Shown: positions 1-8,085, counted from the stretch's first letter. The stretch: DNA of 40,841 bases from an uncultured Oscillospiraceae bacterium (GCA_950097245.1 CATNCS010000015.1:1-40841), one strand, 5' to 3'. Numbers and translations are program-made. Notes: generated by a model not told the origin, from the sequence alone.

Positions 1-19
1 ACACAGGAGGAACGCCGTC

Positions 20-862
20 ATGTTCGGATTATTCAAGAAAAAGGGAGAGCGGCCGGAGGAGGAGCAGCGGGTGCAGAATACCGAAAGCCGCCAGTTTAAG
101 GAATTTGCCTCCCGGTTTCTGCCGGAGGAGCTGACCATCCTGGCTGTCACCGGGGCCAACGGCTTCGGCGGGGGCAAAACGGGAAAGGAGGAGCTGTGGA
201 CGGCCTCCATCGGCCTGACCGCCTGGATGGAACAGGACGGCGATGAGGTTCATCAGGGAGAGTTTTCCCTTACCACCCTGGCGGACGACAATCTGATGAA
301 ATTTCTCCGATCCCGCACACCTCGGGATTCCATCATCTGGTGCAAGGTCCGGCCGTCTCTGGATGAAAAGCGATTTCTCCTGACAAATCTGCCGGAACCC
401 GGCTTCAGCGCTGAGCTGGGCGCTATACTGAGGGAACAAAAAAAGCCCGTCACCTTCCGGGAGGAGGGGCTGGGCACCTTCACGCTGAACCGGACGGTGG
501 ACTGGTTTGAGACGGAGCTGGACTGGCTGGGGACGGAGATATCCCTCACCATTGACAAGGAGGAGGACCGGGAGGCGGCCCTCCAAAACGCCAAAACCCT
601 GCTGGCCGGGGCGGAGGACTGGGACCGGCGGGTGCGGGAGTACGCCGCCGATGACCTGCTGGCCTCCGCCAATGACTGGGCGGAGGATGAGGAGATCACC
701 CGGGAGCAGTTCATGGAGCGGATGGAGCTGGAGTCCATCGAGGTCCGGGCGGACGGCTCCTTCGAGTTCTGGTTCGCTGACGGCGACATGTTTTACGGCC
801 ACTCCATCCACGTGTCCGGGGACATGGAGCACGGCCCGGACGAGGCCAATATGGAGGGGTAA
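20..862 (+). CDS. DUF2262 domain protein
   Basis: A 280-residue protein with no signal peptide or membrane segment, so probably cytoplasmic. The C-terminal part, about residues 153-275, resembles the uncharacterised DUF2262 family: a TLNRTVDWFE start, a central WDRRVREYAADDLL helix, and an acidic FWFADGDMFYGHSIHV end. Residues 1-150 are a separate, unrecognised N-terminal region that opens with a basic FKKKGER stretch. The start is fixed by AGGAGG at 6-11. The stop is only 3 bases before the next ATG, so it is probably translationally coupled to the NADAR gene. It may belong to an operon that begins before the window. The function is unknown, and pairing with NADAR is the only functional hint. 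The family call is from memory of the motif. Confidence 0.75.
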   Translation: MFGLFKKKGERPEEEQRVQNTESRQFKEFASRFLPEELTILAVTGANGFGGGKTGKEELWTASIGLTAWMEQDGDEVHQGEFSLTTLADDNLMKFLRSRTPRDSIIWCKVRPSLDEKRFLLTNLPEPGFSAELGAILREQKKPVTFREEGLGTFTLNRTVDWFETELDWLGTEISLTIDKEEDREAALQNAKTLLAGAEDWDRRVREYAADDLLASANDWAEDEEITREQFMERMELESIEVRADGSFEFWFADGDMFYGHSIHVSGDMEHGPDEANMEG

Positions 863-865
863 GCT

Positions 866-1738
866 ATGCGTGACAAGTGGATGGCTCCGGAATGGCTGGC
901 CTGCCCGGGGATTCCCCAGTACTCCATCGGCTGGCGGATGGGCTATGGCGAGGACTACGTCTGCAAGCTGGGGGCCTGGCTGGACAAGCTCAGCGATAAG
1001 GAGCGGGCGGAGTATGACCGTCTCTTCCCCCACCCGGTTTTCTGGGACGACCTCTCCGTGATGGAGGACGACGAGGACATGGACCCCGCTCTTTTGTACG
1101 ACGGGGAGGACTACTTCCTGCGCCACTGGCGGCCGGGCGGTGCGCCCGCCTACAGCCGGGAGCGGCTGACGGAGGAGCTGGCCGCCGGGAAGCGGGTGAA
1201 GTGGGTCCACTTCTGGGGCCACGCCCCGGAGAAGGACGGCCACATCACCGAAACCTGCCTCAGCCAGTGGTGGATGGCGGATTTCTGGGTGGAGGCTCAG
1301 CGCTACTGCTGCATGGAGCAGTTCATGATGGCGGAGAAGGCCCGGCTCTTCGGGGACAAGGAGACGCTGGAGAAGATCATGGCGGCCACCGTCCAGGGGA
1401 AGATCAAGGCCCTGGGCCGGGAGGTCAGAAACTTCGACCAGGCCGAGTGGGACAAGTGCAGGCACACCATCGTTTTAACGGGGAATTTTCAAAAATTCCT
1501 GCAAAATCCCGAATTGAAGGACTTTTTGCTCCGCACCGGGGATAAAATCCTGGTGGAGGCCAGCCCCCGGGACCGCATCTGGGGCATCGGCATGGGCAAG
1601 GCCAACGAGAACGCCCAAAACCCCGCCGCCTGGCGGGGGCGGAATATGCTGGGCTTCGCGCTGATGGAGGTCCGGGACGAGCTGCGCCGGGTGTGCGCCA
1701 ATGAGGACAGGATTGACTGGAGCATCAGCAAGGCTTGA
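866..1738 (+). CDS. NADAR family protein, putative ADP-ribose N-glycosidase
   Basis: A 290-residue cytoplasmic protein. The NADAR (YbiA/RibX-like) domain covers about residues 111-275. Its signatures are WVHFWGH (113-119), YCCMEQFMMAEKARLFGD (147-164, with the conserved Glu151), LVEASPRDRIWGIG (229-242) and WRGRNMLGFALMEVR (256-270). Known NADAR proteins hydrolyse N-glycosidic bonds, either of riboflavin intermediates or of ADP-ribose on guanine in DNA. About 105 N-terminal residues, including PEWLACPGIPQYSIGWRMGYGEDY, precede the domain and look like a separate folded region. It starts 3 bases after the DUF2262 stop, and its 3' end overlaps the convergent small gene by 14 bases. No DarT-like ADP-ribosyltransferase is visible in the window. 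The family is clear; the substrate is not. Confidence 0.85.
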   Translation: MRDKWMAPEWLACPGIPQYSIGWRMGYGEDYVCKLGAWLDKLSDKERAEYDRLFPHPVFWDDLSVMEDDEDMDPALLYDGEDYFLRHWRPGGAPAYSRERLTEELAAGKRVKWVHFWGHAPEKDGHITETCLSQWWMADFWVEAQRYCCMEQFMMAEKARLFGDKETLEKIMAATVQGKIKALGREVRNFDQAEWDKCRHTIVLTGNFQKFLQNPELKDFLLRTGDKILVEASPRDRIWGIGMGKANENAQNPAAWRGRNMLGFALMEVRDELRRVCANEDRIDWSISKA

Positions 1739-1976
1739 GCGCCTCCAGCATCAGCCGGGCGCAGGCGCGGAAGCCCAGGGAAAATTCCGCTTCACCGCAG
1801 AATCCGTCAATCTGATGCCGCAGGGCGGACATTCGGTCCAGAAAATCCAGCCCGTACTGCGCTTTGATTATATCGCTCATTTTGAGGTATTCTTCCTTCG
1901 CTTTTTCCCGCTCCAGGTCGTCCGGAACTTGCGGTCTGTCCAAATTGATGTATAATGTCTCGATGATACTTTCCAT
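1725..1976 (-). CDS. DUF6809-like small protein
   Basis: An 83-residue, mostly helical, soluble protein. The C-terminal EAEFSLGFRACARLMLEAL segment resembles the FSxGFxxGxxLMxEx pattern of the small DUF6809-type proteins common in Clostridia and their mobile elements. The start follows GAGGAGG with 7 bases of spacing on the minus strand. It is divergent from the XRE regulator at 2067 and shares a 90-bp intergenic region with two operator palindromes. Its promoter, TTGACA with an 18-bp spacer and TATACT (2054 down to 2025), has one operator filling the spacer, so repression by the neighbouring XRE protein is likely. Its last bases overlap the end of the NADAR gene. The function is unknown. Confidence 0.65.
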   Translation of the reverse strand: MESIIETLYINLDRPQVPDDLEREKAKEEYLKMSDIIKAQYGLDFLDRMSALRHQIDGFCGEAEFSLGFRACARLMLEALKPC

Positions 1977-1996
1977 TTTTAATAACCTCCTCGTAA

Positions 1997-2054
1997 GTCT
2001 AATTTAATTAGACCTTATGGATTTAGTATAGTCTATTTTAATTAGACTTGTCAA
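1997..2054. promoter_or_regulatory. Two-operator divergent control region
   Basis: Operator 1 is GTCTAATTTAATTAGAC (1997-2013). Operator 2 is GTCTATTTTAATTAGAC (2031-2047), which differs at one base. Their centres are 34 bp apart. On the minus strand TTGACA (2054-2049) and TATACT (2030-2025) form a near-consensus promoter for the DUF6809-like gene. Its 18-bp spacer (2031-2048) is occupied by operator 2, and operator 1 lies just past the expected transcription start. Binding of the adjacent XRE protein is inferred. Confidence 0.75.
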
Positions 2055-2066
2055 GAGGTATTTGCT

Positions 2067-2315
2067 ATGTTTTCAAAAAAACTGTTCGGCCAGCGAATTT
2101 TAGAATTGCGAAAAAATTCCGGAGAGACGCAGACATTTCTTGGTGAGCTGATAGGGGTAAAAAAAGGACAAATCAGCGGAATCGAAAAAGGAAATGCCAC
2201 AACAACTGCCGAGCGCATCGCGTTGATTTGCGAACATTACCATGTCTCCGCCGACTATCTGCTGGGTCTCACCGACGACCCGGAGCCGAAGTATACAGCG
2301 GAGACGGAAGGTTAA
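2067..2315 (+). CDS. Small XRE-family HTH regulator
   Basis: An 82-residue protein that is essentially one Cro/C1-type helix-turn-helix domain, about residues 8-65. It includes LGELIGVKKGQISGIEKGNA and the usual HVSADYLLGLTD end. No effector domain follows, as in phage or toxin-antitoxin type repressors. An AAGAGG sequence lies 7-12 bases before the ATG. It is divergent from the DUF6809-like gene across two near-identical palindromes, so it probably represses that gene and perhaps itself. Base composition (about 45-50% GC) is lower than in the flanking housekeeping genes, which fits recent acquisition. Confidence 0.85.
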   Translation: MFSKKLFGQRILELRKNSGETQTFLGELIGVKKGQISGIEKGNATTTAERIALICEHYHVSADYLLGLTDDPEPKYTAETEG

Positions 2316-2321
2316 GGAAAG

Positions 2322-2502
2322 AGCCTCCTTTTGAAAGGAGGTGCCCCAGTGCGCACACTGGGGCGGAGGATTGTATTTCGCCGCAGGCGAAATGTGCGAA
2401 GCAAGCAAAATTTAACAAGACTTTGTTTACTTCGTATATTTTGCTTCGCAAAATGCAATCCCCACCGCCCTGCGGGCGGAGCCCCTTTCAAAAGGGGCCT
2501 TT
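2322..2502. repeat. Mosaic MITE-like repeat, copy 1
   Basis: About 180 bp of nested hairpins between the XRE gene and maf. Outer palindromes are CCTCCTTTTGAAAGGAGG on the left and CCCCTTTCAAAAGGGG on the right. Inner ones are CCCCAGTGcgCACTGGGG and ATTTCGCCGCAGGCGAAAT. The inner core is present in inverted orientation in the copy at 33993-34172. No coding potential. Confidence 0.75.
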
Positions 2503-2526
2503 AGGTGTTCAAACGAGGTGTTGCCT

Positions 2527-3126
2527 GTGAAAATCATACTTGCCTCTCAATCTCCCCGGCGGCGGGAGCTGCTGGAGCGGATGGGGATCACGGACTTTGA
2601 GGTCATCCCCGCCCGGGGTGAGGAGATAGCCATCCGGGCCTTCGGTCCCGACCAGCTGGTGGAGGAGCTGTCCCGGCGCAAGTGCGCCGAGGTGGCGGCC
2701 GGCCGCCCGGAGGACCTGGTCATTGCCGCCGACACCATGGTGGCCGTCAACAACCGGGTGCTGGGCAAGCCCCGCACCGAGGATGACGCGGCCCGGATGC
2801 TGGCCACTCTGTCCGGCCGGCTGCACTTTGTATACACCGGCGTGACGGTCGCCCGGGGGGAGCGAATGCTGACCCAGCATGAGATGACCTCCGTCCGCTT
2901 CCGCACCCTGACCCAGGCGGACATCATCCGTTACATCGCCACCGGCGAGCCCATGGACAAGGCGGGAGCCTACGGCATACAGGGTTACGGGTCGGTGCTG
3001 GTGGAGGGCATCTCAGGGGATTACTACAATGTGATGGGCCTGCCGGTGTGCCGGTTGGCCAGGATGCTGGTCCGGTTCGGGGTGGACCCCCTGGCCCTGG
3101 CCGCGGAGAAGGAGCGGACAACGTGA
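2527..3126 (+). CDS. maf: Maf-like nucleoside triphosphate pyrophosphatase
   Basis: A roughly 199-residue Maf/HAM1-type protein. The N-terminal ASQSPRRRELL motif is diagnostic, followed by IAADTMVAVN and a late KAGAYGIQGYG segment. Family members hydrolyse non-canonical or canonical nucleotide triphosphates to monophosphates and are linked to septum formation. The GTG at 2527 is preferred because GAGGTG ends 6 bases before it; upstream in-frame GTG/TTG codons overlap that site. The stop TGA overlaps the mreC GTG start as GTGA, so the two are coupled. Maf next to mreC is a common arrangement in Firmicutes, but mreB and radC are absent here. Confidence 0.93.
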   Translation: MKIILASQSPRRRELLERMGITDFEVIPARGEEIAIRAFGPDQLVEELSRRKCAEVAAGRPEDLVIAADTMVAVNNRVLGKPRTEDDAARMLATLSGRLHFVYTGVTVARGERMLTQHEMTSVRFRTLTQADIIRYIATGEPMDKAGAYGIQGYGSVLVEGISGDYYNVMGLPVCRLARMLVRFGVDPLALAAEKERTT

Positions 3127-3965
3127 AGGATTTCCTCCGGCAAAACGGAATACTGCTGCTTGTCATCGCGTTTCTCCTGTCCGTCCTCATCGGGGCGCTC
3201 TCCCTTGTGATGGGCGGCCAGGCCGACCCCCTGTCCAACATTGTCAACACCGTCACCGCCCCGGTGCGCGGCGGCATCGCCGCCGCCGCCGACTGGGTGG
3301 AGGGGGTGTACGGCTACGTGTTCCACTACGGGGAGATGGACCGGGAGCTGAAGGACCTGCGGGCCCAGGTGCGGGAGCTGGAGGAGAAGGAGCGCCAGTG
3401 GGAGGAGGCCATCCGGGAGAACGAGCAGCTGCGCCAGCTGCTGGACCTTCAGGCCCGGCGGCGGGACCTCACCTTCGAGACCGCCAAGGTCACCGCCCGG
3501 TCCACCTCCAACTGGGAGTCCACCCTCACCCTGAGCAAGGGCTCCGGCGACGGCATCGAGGCCGGGGACTGCGTCATCACCGAGACCGGCGTGCTGGTGG
3601 GGGTGGTGGCCGAGACGGGGCTGAACTGGTCCACCGTGTCCACCGTCATCAACACCGACACCGAGATGGGGGGCATCGTCAACCGCACCTTCTCCGCCGG
3701 GGTGCTGGAGGGGGACTTTGCCCTGATGAACCAGGGGAAGCTGAAGCTGAACTATCTGCCCGAGGGGGCCCAGCTGGTGAGCGGGGACGAGGTGCTCACC
3801 TCCGGCCGGGGGGACATGTTCCCCTCCGGGCTGCCGGTGGGCCAGGTGGAGGGCGTCTTTACCGACCCCTCCGGCCAGACCCGCTACGCGGTGATTGTCC
3901 CCGCCGTCAAGCTGGATTCCCTCATCGAGGTGTTCGTTATCAAGGATTTTGAAATTGTGGAATGA
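3123..3965 (+). CDS. mreC: Rod shape-determining protein MreC
   Basis: A 280-residue MreC from the GTG start at 3123. It has one membrane helix (about residues 9-30), then a coiled coil rich in Glu/Arg (72-110), then the beta-sheet MreC domain. In that domain KVTARSTSNWESTLTLSKGS and ETGVLVGVV are recognisable. MreC sits outside the membrane and links the MreB cytoskeleton to MreD and PBP2 in side-wall synthesis. It overlaps the maf stop by 4 bases. Unusually for the cluster, mreB is not adjacent and must lie elsewhere. A 194-bp gap filled with repeats separates it from mreD. Confidence 0.95.
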   Translation: MKDFLRQNGILLLVIAFLLSVLIGALSLVMGGQADPLSNIVNTVTAPVRGGIAAAADWVEGVYGYVFHYGEMDRELKDLRAQVRELEEKERQWEEAIRENEQLRQLLDLQARRRDLTFETAKVTARSTSNWESTLTLSKGSGDGIEAGDCVITETGVLVGVVAETGLNWSTVSTVINTDTEMGGIVNRTFSAGVLEGDFALMNQGKLKLNYLPEGAQLVSGDEVLTSGRGDMFPSGLPVGQVEGVFTDPSGQTRYAVIVPAVKLDSLIEVFVIKDFEIVE

Positions 3966-3967
3966 TC

Positions 3968-4137
3968 TGTAGGGGGCGGCCTCTGCGCCGCCCCGTATAA
4001 AGACAGCTTATCCCAGCGGGGCGGCACAGAGGCCGCCCCCTACACACCGAACAAGTAGGGGCCGGCGCCCTCGCCGGCCCGTCTTTCCGGAATGCCGCGC
4101 ATTTATAGGCGGGCCGCCGTGGGCGGCGGCCCCTACA
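3968..4137. repeat. Two tandem double-hairpin repeats
   Basis: Unit 1 (3968-4044) begins TGTAGGGGGCGGCCTCTG and ends with its exact inverse, giving an 18-bp perfect terminal inverted repeat. Unit 2 (4055-4137) begins GTAGGGGCCGGCG and ends GGCGGCGGCCCCTAC. Each half is also a self-contained hairpin. They fill the mreC-mreD gap, where transcription must read through. Confidence 0.85.
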
Positions 4138-4159
4138 CCAGAATAAGGAGCATTTCACC

Positions 4160-4675
4160 ATGACCCGCCGAGATTTCATCCACAAGTGGTTTGTCTACGC
4201 CCTGGGGCTGCTGCCCGTCTGGGTGCTGGACGCCTATATCCTCCCCCGCTATCCCCTGTTCGGGGCGGTGGTGCCCATGCTGCTGCCCCTGGCGGCGGCG
4301 GCGGTGGCCGTGCTGGAGGGGGCCTACGCCGGCACCGGCTTTGGCATGGCGGTGGGCCTGCTGTGGGAGCTGGCCTACCCCGGGGGCTTCGGCGGCCAGG
4401 TGTTTTTCCTGGCCCTGGCGGGGATGGCCATGGGGGCGGTGTCCCAATACGCCCTGAGCCAGTCCTTCCCCGGCTGCCTGATCTGTTCCGCCGGGGTGCT
4501 GGGCCTGCTGGACTGCCTGCGGGTGGCGCGGATGCTGTTTATCAACGCCGCCGGCCTGTCCGACCTGCTCCAGGTGGCGGTGCCCGAATTTTTGTGGTCC
4601 CTGGCCTGGACGCCCCTGGTATGGCTGCTCTTCCGGGCCATCTACAACCGGGTGGGCGGGACGAAGCTGGCGTGA
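4160..4675 (+). CDS. mreD: Rod shape-determining protein MreD
   Basis: A 171-residue, very hydrophobic protein with about five membrane helices, the size and profile of MreD. Position between mreC and the class B PBP gene supports the call, because MreD sequences are weakly conserved. It is an inner-membrane component of the elongasome that contacts MreC and PBP2/RodA. The ATG at 4160 has an AAGGAG site 9 bases upstream. The sequence starts MTRRDFIHKW and ends in a short basic tail. The following 130 bp hold hairpins before the PBP2 gene. Confidence 0.88.
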   Translation: MTRRDFIHKWFVYALGLLPVWVLDAYILPRYPLFGAVVPMLLPLAAAAVAVLEGAYAGTGFGMAVGLLWELAYPGGFGGQVFFLALAGMAMGAVSQYALSQSFPGCLICSAGVLGLLDCLRVARMLFINAAGLSDLLQVAVPEFLWSLAWTPLVWLLFRAIYNRVGGTKLA

Positions 4676-4684
4676 GTGAAAAAA

Positions 4685-4734
4685 GCGGGCGCAGCCCGCC
4701 CCGAACGCGAGCCCAGCGAAGCGGGTCGCGTTCG
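4685..4734. repeat. Pair of small inverted repeats before the PBP2 gene
   Basis: GCGGGC/GCCCGC (4685-4699), then CGAACGCGA (4702-4710) with its inverse TCGCGTTCG (4726-4734). There is no T-tract, so this is not a classical terminator. It may be a further small repeat type or an mRNA structure between mreD and the PBP2 gene. Confidence 0.5.
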
Positions 4735-4805
4735 GAGAGGAGCAAGGAAACGGAATGGAAAATGCCCGAAAGGGCGTTTGGAATGGAGTGAACTTTGCGA
4801 CGACG

Positions 4806-7094
4806 ATGAACACCAAGCAATTTCACCGCCGGGTATGGGCCATGGTGCTGCTGCTGGCCCTGATGATTACCGGCATGGGCGCCGCCCTGTACGACCTGCA
4901 GATCAACAACGGCGAGAGCTACTGGGAGAAGACCCAGAAGAAGGTGGCCGAAACCCAGACGGTTCCCGCCGTCCGGGGGAACCTCTATGACCGCAACGGC
5001 CAGGTTCTGGTGTCCAACAAAATCATCTACCAGGTCACCCTGGACACCAGGCTGATGGGGAAGACCCAGGAGGAACGCAATGAAGTTCTCATGGCCCTCA
5101 TCCAGGCGGCCCGGGCGGAGAGCGTGGAGTGGGTGGACAATCTGCCCATCTCCAAGACGGCCCCCTTCACCTTCACCACCGACATGCCCTACTACTCCCT
5201 GGGCCGGGACGAGGACGGCAATGTAACCCGTACCCTCACCCGGCTGGGCAAGCTGGCGGTGAATATGAAGTGGATTGACGACCCGACCAAGGACCCCGAG
5301 CCGGAACAGGAGCCGGAAACACCCAGGGAGCCCGGCCTGAAGGAGAAGATCAAGGCCTTCTTCGGCATGGGCGGGCAGGAGGAGGCCCCCAAGGAGGACA
5401 AGGGCCCCCAGCCGCTGCCCGGGGCGGAGCAGCTGCTGGGCAAGATGTGCGACAGCTTTTCCGTCAAGGGCGAGGGGGCGGTGGATAAGAAGGAGGCCAA
5501 AAAGACCGGCCAGGCCGTCCCCGACCTGAACATCGGCGACCTGTCCAAAACCGACGCCCGGGCCCTGGCCGGGGTGCTCTACGAGCTGTACCTCCGCTCC
5601 CGGGAGGTCTATATCGCCACGGAATATATCTTCGCCACCGACGTGGACATCGACTTTATTTCCCGGGTGAAGGAGCTGAATCTGCCCGGGGTGGAGATTG
5701 AGGCCACCACCGTGCGGCAGTACCACACCCGGTACGCCGCCCACCTGCTGGGCCGGACGGGCCAGATGGACAGGGACGAGTGGCAGTACTACAAGACCGT
5801 GGATGAAGACGGCGACGGCGTGCCAGACTATCAGATGAACAACGTGGTGGGCAAGGAGGGGGCCGAGCTGGCCTTCGAGAGCCTCCTCCGGGGCAAATCG
5901 GGTACCCGGACGGTGGAGCGGAACACCAGGGGAAAGATCGTGGGGGCGGAGTGGAGCACCGAGCCCGCGCCGGGAGAAAATGTCATCCTCACCCTGGACA
6001 TTGGCCTCCAGGCCTATGTGGAGAACCTGCTGGCTGACGCCGTCCCCAAGCTGGAGAGCGAGGAGACCGAGGGGGCCGCCTGCGTGGTGCTGGATGTGAA
6101 GACCGCCGAGGTGCTGGTGGCCGCCAACTACCCCACCTTCGACCTGGCCAACTATGCCGACGAGCTGAAGGAGAAGGAGGACGACCCCCTCCACCCCTTC
6201 CTGAACCGGGCGTTGAGCGGCCTGTACCCCCCGGGCTCCACCTTCAAGATGATTACCGCCATTGCCGGCCTGGAGGAGGGGATCATCACCCCCAAGACCA
6301 AGATCAAGGACGAGGGCCGGTACACCTACTGGAGCGAGACCAACGCCCCCCAGTGCTGGATTTACCGGCAGTACAGGGGCAACCACGGCATGGTGGACGT
6401 AGCGAAGGCCATTGAGGTCTCCTGCAACTACTTTATGTTCGACGTGGGCCGGCAGGTGGGCATCGACAAGCTGGACGAGTACGCCAATCGCTTTGGCCTG
6501 GGGGAGAGCACAGGGATCGAGCTGGGGGAGGAGACCGGCGTGGTGGCCGGCCGGGCGTTCACCGAGAGCCAGGGCGGAACCTGGTATGAGGGCAGCATCA
6601 CCTCGGTGGCCATCGGCCAGGAGAGCACCCAGGTCACCCCCCTCCAGCTGGCCAACTATATCGCCACCCTGGTCAACGGCGGCACCCGCCACGCGGCCCA
6701 CTTCCTGAAGGAGACCAAATCCAGCGACTTTTCCCGGGTGACCAGCCAGTATGAGCCCCAGGTGCTGGATGAGCTGGACATCAAGGACGAGAACCTGGAG
6801 GCGGTGAAGGCGGGCATGCTGAAGATGGCCCAGAGTAACCGGGCCTTCCAGGCTCTGCCCTTCCAGGCGGGGGCCAAGACGGGCTCCGCCCAGGTCAGCG
6901 CCCAGACGGAGTCCAACGCCGTGTTTGTCTGCTTCGCCCCCTACGACGACCCGGAGATTGTGGTGGCCATGGCGGTGGAGCACGGCGGCAGCGGCGGCGA
7001 GCTGGCCTCCATGGCCGCCGACGTGCTGAGCTACTACTTCTCCTCCAAGGAGACCTGGGAGGAGATACCCACGGAGAATACCCTGATTCGGTAA
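4806..7094 (+). CDS. mrdA: Penicillin-binding protein 2 (class B transpeptidase)
   Basis: A 762-residue peptidoglycan transpeptidase. It has a short cytoplasmic tail, one membrane anchor (about residues 9-30), a PBP dimerisation domain, then the transpeptidase domain. The three active-site motifs are intact: STFK with nucleophile Ser478, SCN at 539-541 and KTGS at 691-694. A Pro/Glu/Lys-rich insert around residues 160-215 (EPEPEQEPE followed by a short basic helix) sits inside the dimerisation region and is atypical. The ATG at 4806 gives a normal MNTKQFHRR tail. In-frame ATG 4755 and GTG 4788 are alternatives, and the ribosome site is not decisive. The gene follows mreCD, as expected for the elongasome PBP. 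Confidence 0.93.
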   Translation: MNTKQFHRRVWAMVLLLALMITGMGAALYDLQINNGESYWEKTQKKVAETQTVPAVRGNLYDRNGQVLVSNKIIYQVTLDTRLMGKTQEERNEVLMALIQAARAESVEWVDNLPISKTAPFTFTTDMPYYSLGRDEDGNVTRTLTRLGKLAVNMKWIDDPTKDPEPEQEPETPREPGLKEKIKAFFGMGGQEEAPKEDKGPQPLPGAEQLLGKMCDSFSVKGEGAVDKKEAKKTGQAVPDLNIGDLSKTDARALAGVLYELYLRSREVYIATEYIFATDVDIDFISRVKELNLPGVEIEATTVRQYHTRYAAHLLGRTGQMDRDEWQYYKTVDEDGDGVPDYQMNNVVGKEGAELAFESLLRGKSGTRTVERNTRGKIVGAEWSTEPAPGENVILTLDIGLQAYVENLLADAVPKLESEETEGAACVVLDVKTAEVLVAANYPTFDLANYADELKEKEDDPLHPFLNRALSGLYPPGSTFKMITAIAGLEEGIITPKTKIKDEGRYTYWSETNAPQCWIYRQYRGNHGMVDVAKAIEVSCNYFMFDVGRQVGIDKLDEYANRFGLGESTGIELGEETGVVAGRAFTESQGGTWYEGSITSVAIGQESTQVTPLQLANYIATLVNGGTRHAAHFLKETKSSDFSRVTSQYEPQVLDELDIKDENLEAVKAGMLKMAQSNRAFQALPFQAGAKTGSAQVSAQTESNAVFVCFAPYDDPEIVVAMAVEHGGSGGELASMAADVLSYYFSSKETWEEIPTENTLIR

Positions 7095-7102
7095 ACCAGC
7101 CC

Positions 7103-7175
7103 TGTAGGGGCGGATATCATCCGCCCGAAAATACCGCTCAGCAGCTAAGGCGGGCGGATCATATCCGCCCCTACA
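7103..7175. repeat. Double-hairpin TGTAGGGG repeat
   Basis: A 73-bp unit. The left half TGTAGGGGCGGATATCATCC and the right half are inverse copies differing at one base, and each half is itself a hairpin with a GGATATCATCC tip. It lies between the PBP2 gene and the mrp-like gene. Confidence 0.88.
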
Positions 7176-7216
7176 GAAAAACCAAAAAGCAAAATCAGCA
7201 AGGAGATGTATCAATT

Positions 7217-8026
7217 ATGTCAGAATGCACCCACGACTGTTCCAGCTGCTCCGCCGACTGCTCCTCCCGTGACCTGCGGGTCCCCGCCAACGCCATGTCC
7301 AGCGTCAAGCAGGTCATCGCGGTGGTCAGCGGCAAGGGCGGGGTCGGCAAGAGCACCGTCACCGCCTCTCTGGCGGCGGCCATGGCCCAAAAGGGCAAAA
7401 AGGTGGCCGTCCTGGACGCGGACATCACCGGCCCCTCCATCCCCACCGCCTTCGGCATCCACCAGCGGGCCACCGGCTCCGACGCGGGCATCGACCCCGC
7501 CGTCACCAAGGGAGGCATTAAGCTCATGTCCCTGAACCTCCTCTCCGCCAACGAGACCGACCCGGTGATCTGGCGGGGCCCGGTGATCGCCGGGGTGGTC
7601 ACCCAGTTCTGGCAGGAGGTGGTCTGGGGCGACATTGACTACATGTTCGTGGATATGCCCCCCGGCACCGGCGACGTGCCCCTCACCGTCTTCCAGTCCC
7701 TCCCGGTGGACGGGGTGATCGTGGTCACCTCCCCCCAGGACCTGGTGTCCATGATTGTGGCCAAGGCCGTCAACATGGCCAAGATGATGGACATCCCCGT
7801 CCTGGGCCTGGTGGAGAACTACAGCTGGTTCCAGTGCCCCGACTGCGGCAAGAAGCATGCCATCTTCGGCGAGAGCCACATTGAGAAGGTGGCCGCGGAG
7901 CTGGAGGTCCCCGTGCTGGCGCGCCTGCCCATGGACCCCGCCTGGGCCGCCGCCTTCGACGCCGGAAAAATTGAGGACTTCCCCACCGGCTATATGGCGG
8001 AGCTGGCCGGCCGGCTGGACAGCTAG
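7217..8026 (+). CDS. mrp: Mrp/NBP35-family iron-sulfur carrier ATPase
   Basis: A 269-residue P-loop protein of the ParA/MinD superfamily, Mrp (ApbC) branch. The deviant Walker A is GKGGVGKST (39-47). DADITGPSIP (68-77), DMPPGTGD (146-153) and the CPDC pair (207-210) are Mrp signatures. Family members bind and transfer [4Fe-4S] clusters. The N-terminus carries a second Cys cluster, C4-x3-C8-x2-C11-x3-C15, which recalls the N-terminal cluster site of Nbp35 proteins. The start follows AAGGAGATG. The place after the PBP2 gene is where some genomes carry minD, but the CPDC motif and the missing MinD membrane helix argue for Mrp. Confidence 0.92.
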   Translation: MSECTHDCSSCSADCSSRDLRVPANAMSSVKQVIAVVSGKGGVGKSTVTASLAAAMAQKGKKVAVLDADITGPSIPTAFGIHQRATGSDAGIDPAVTKGGIKLMSLNLLSANETDPVIWRGPVIAGVVTQFWQEVVWGDIDYMFVDMPPGTGDVPLTVFQSLPVDGVIVVTSPQDLVSMIVAKAVNMAKMMDIPVLGLVENYSWFQCPDCGKKHAIFGESHIEKVAAELEVPVLARLPMDPAWAAAFDAGKIEDFPTGYMAELAGRLDS

Positions 8027-8085
8027 GGATATTCGGGAGGTGCTTCACCATCGTAAAGAGTATTGCCGGGGCTCTGGCCGCCATT

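Noticed and set aside
20-1738. A DarTG-type toxin-antitoxin system
   Set aside because: NADAR is present, but no DarT-like ADP-ribosyltransferase motif is seen in the DUF2262 partner or nearby.
3968-4137. Tandem hairpins as a CRISPR array
   Set aside because: The repeats are inverted and self-complementary, there are no regular unique spacers, and the same units occur singly at many loci.
4542-7214. A very long open frame (about 890 codons) antisense to the PBP2 gene
   Set aside because: Its frame is open because of high GC in the real gene; composition is odd (Gly/His/Leu-rich, no domain), there is no ribosome site, and the plus-strand PBP2 has all catalytic motifs.
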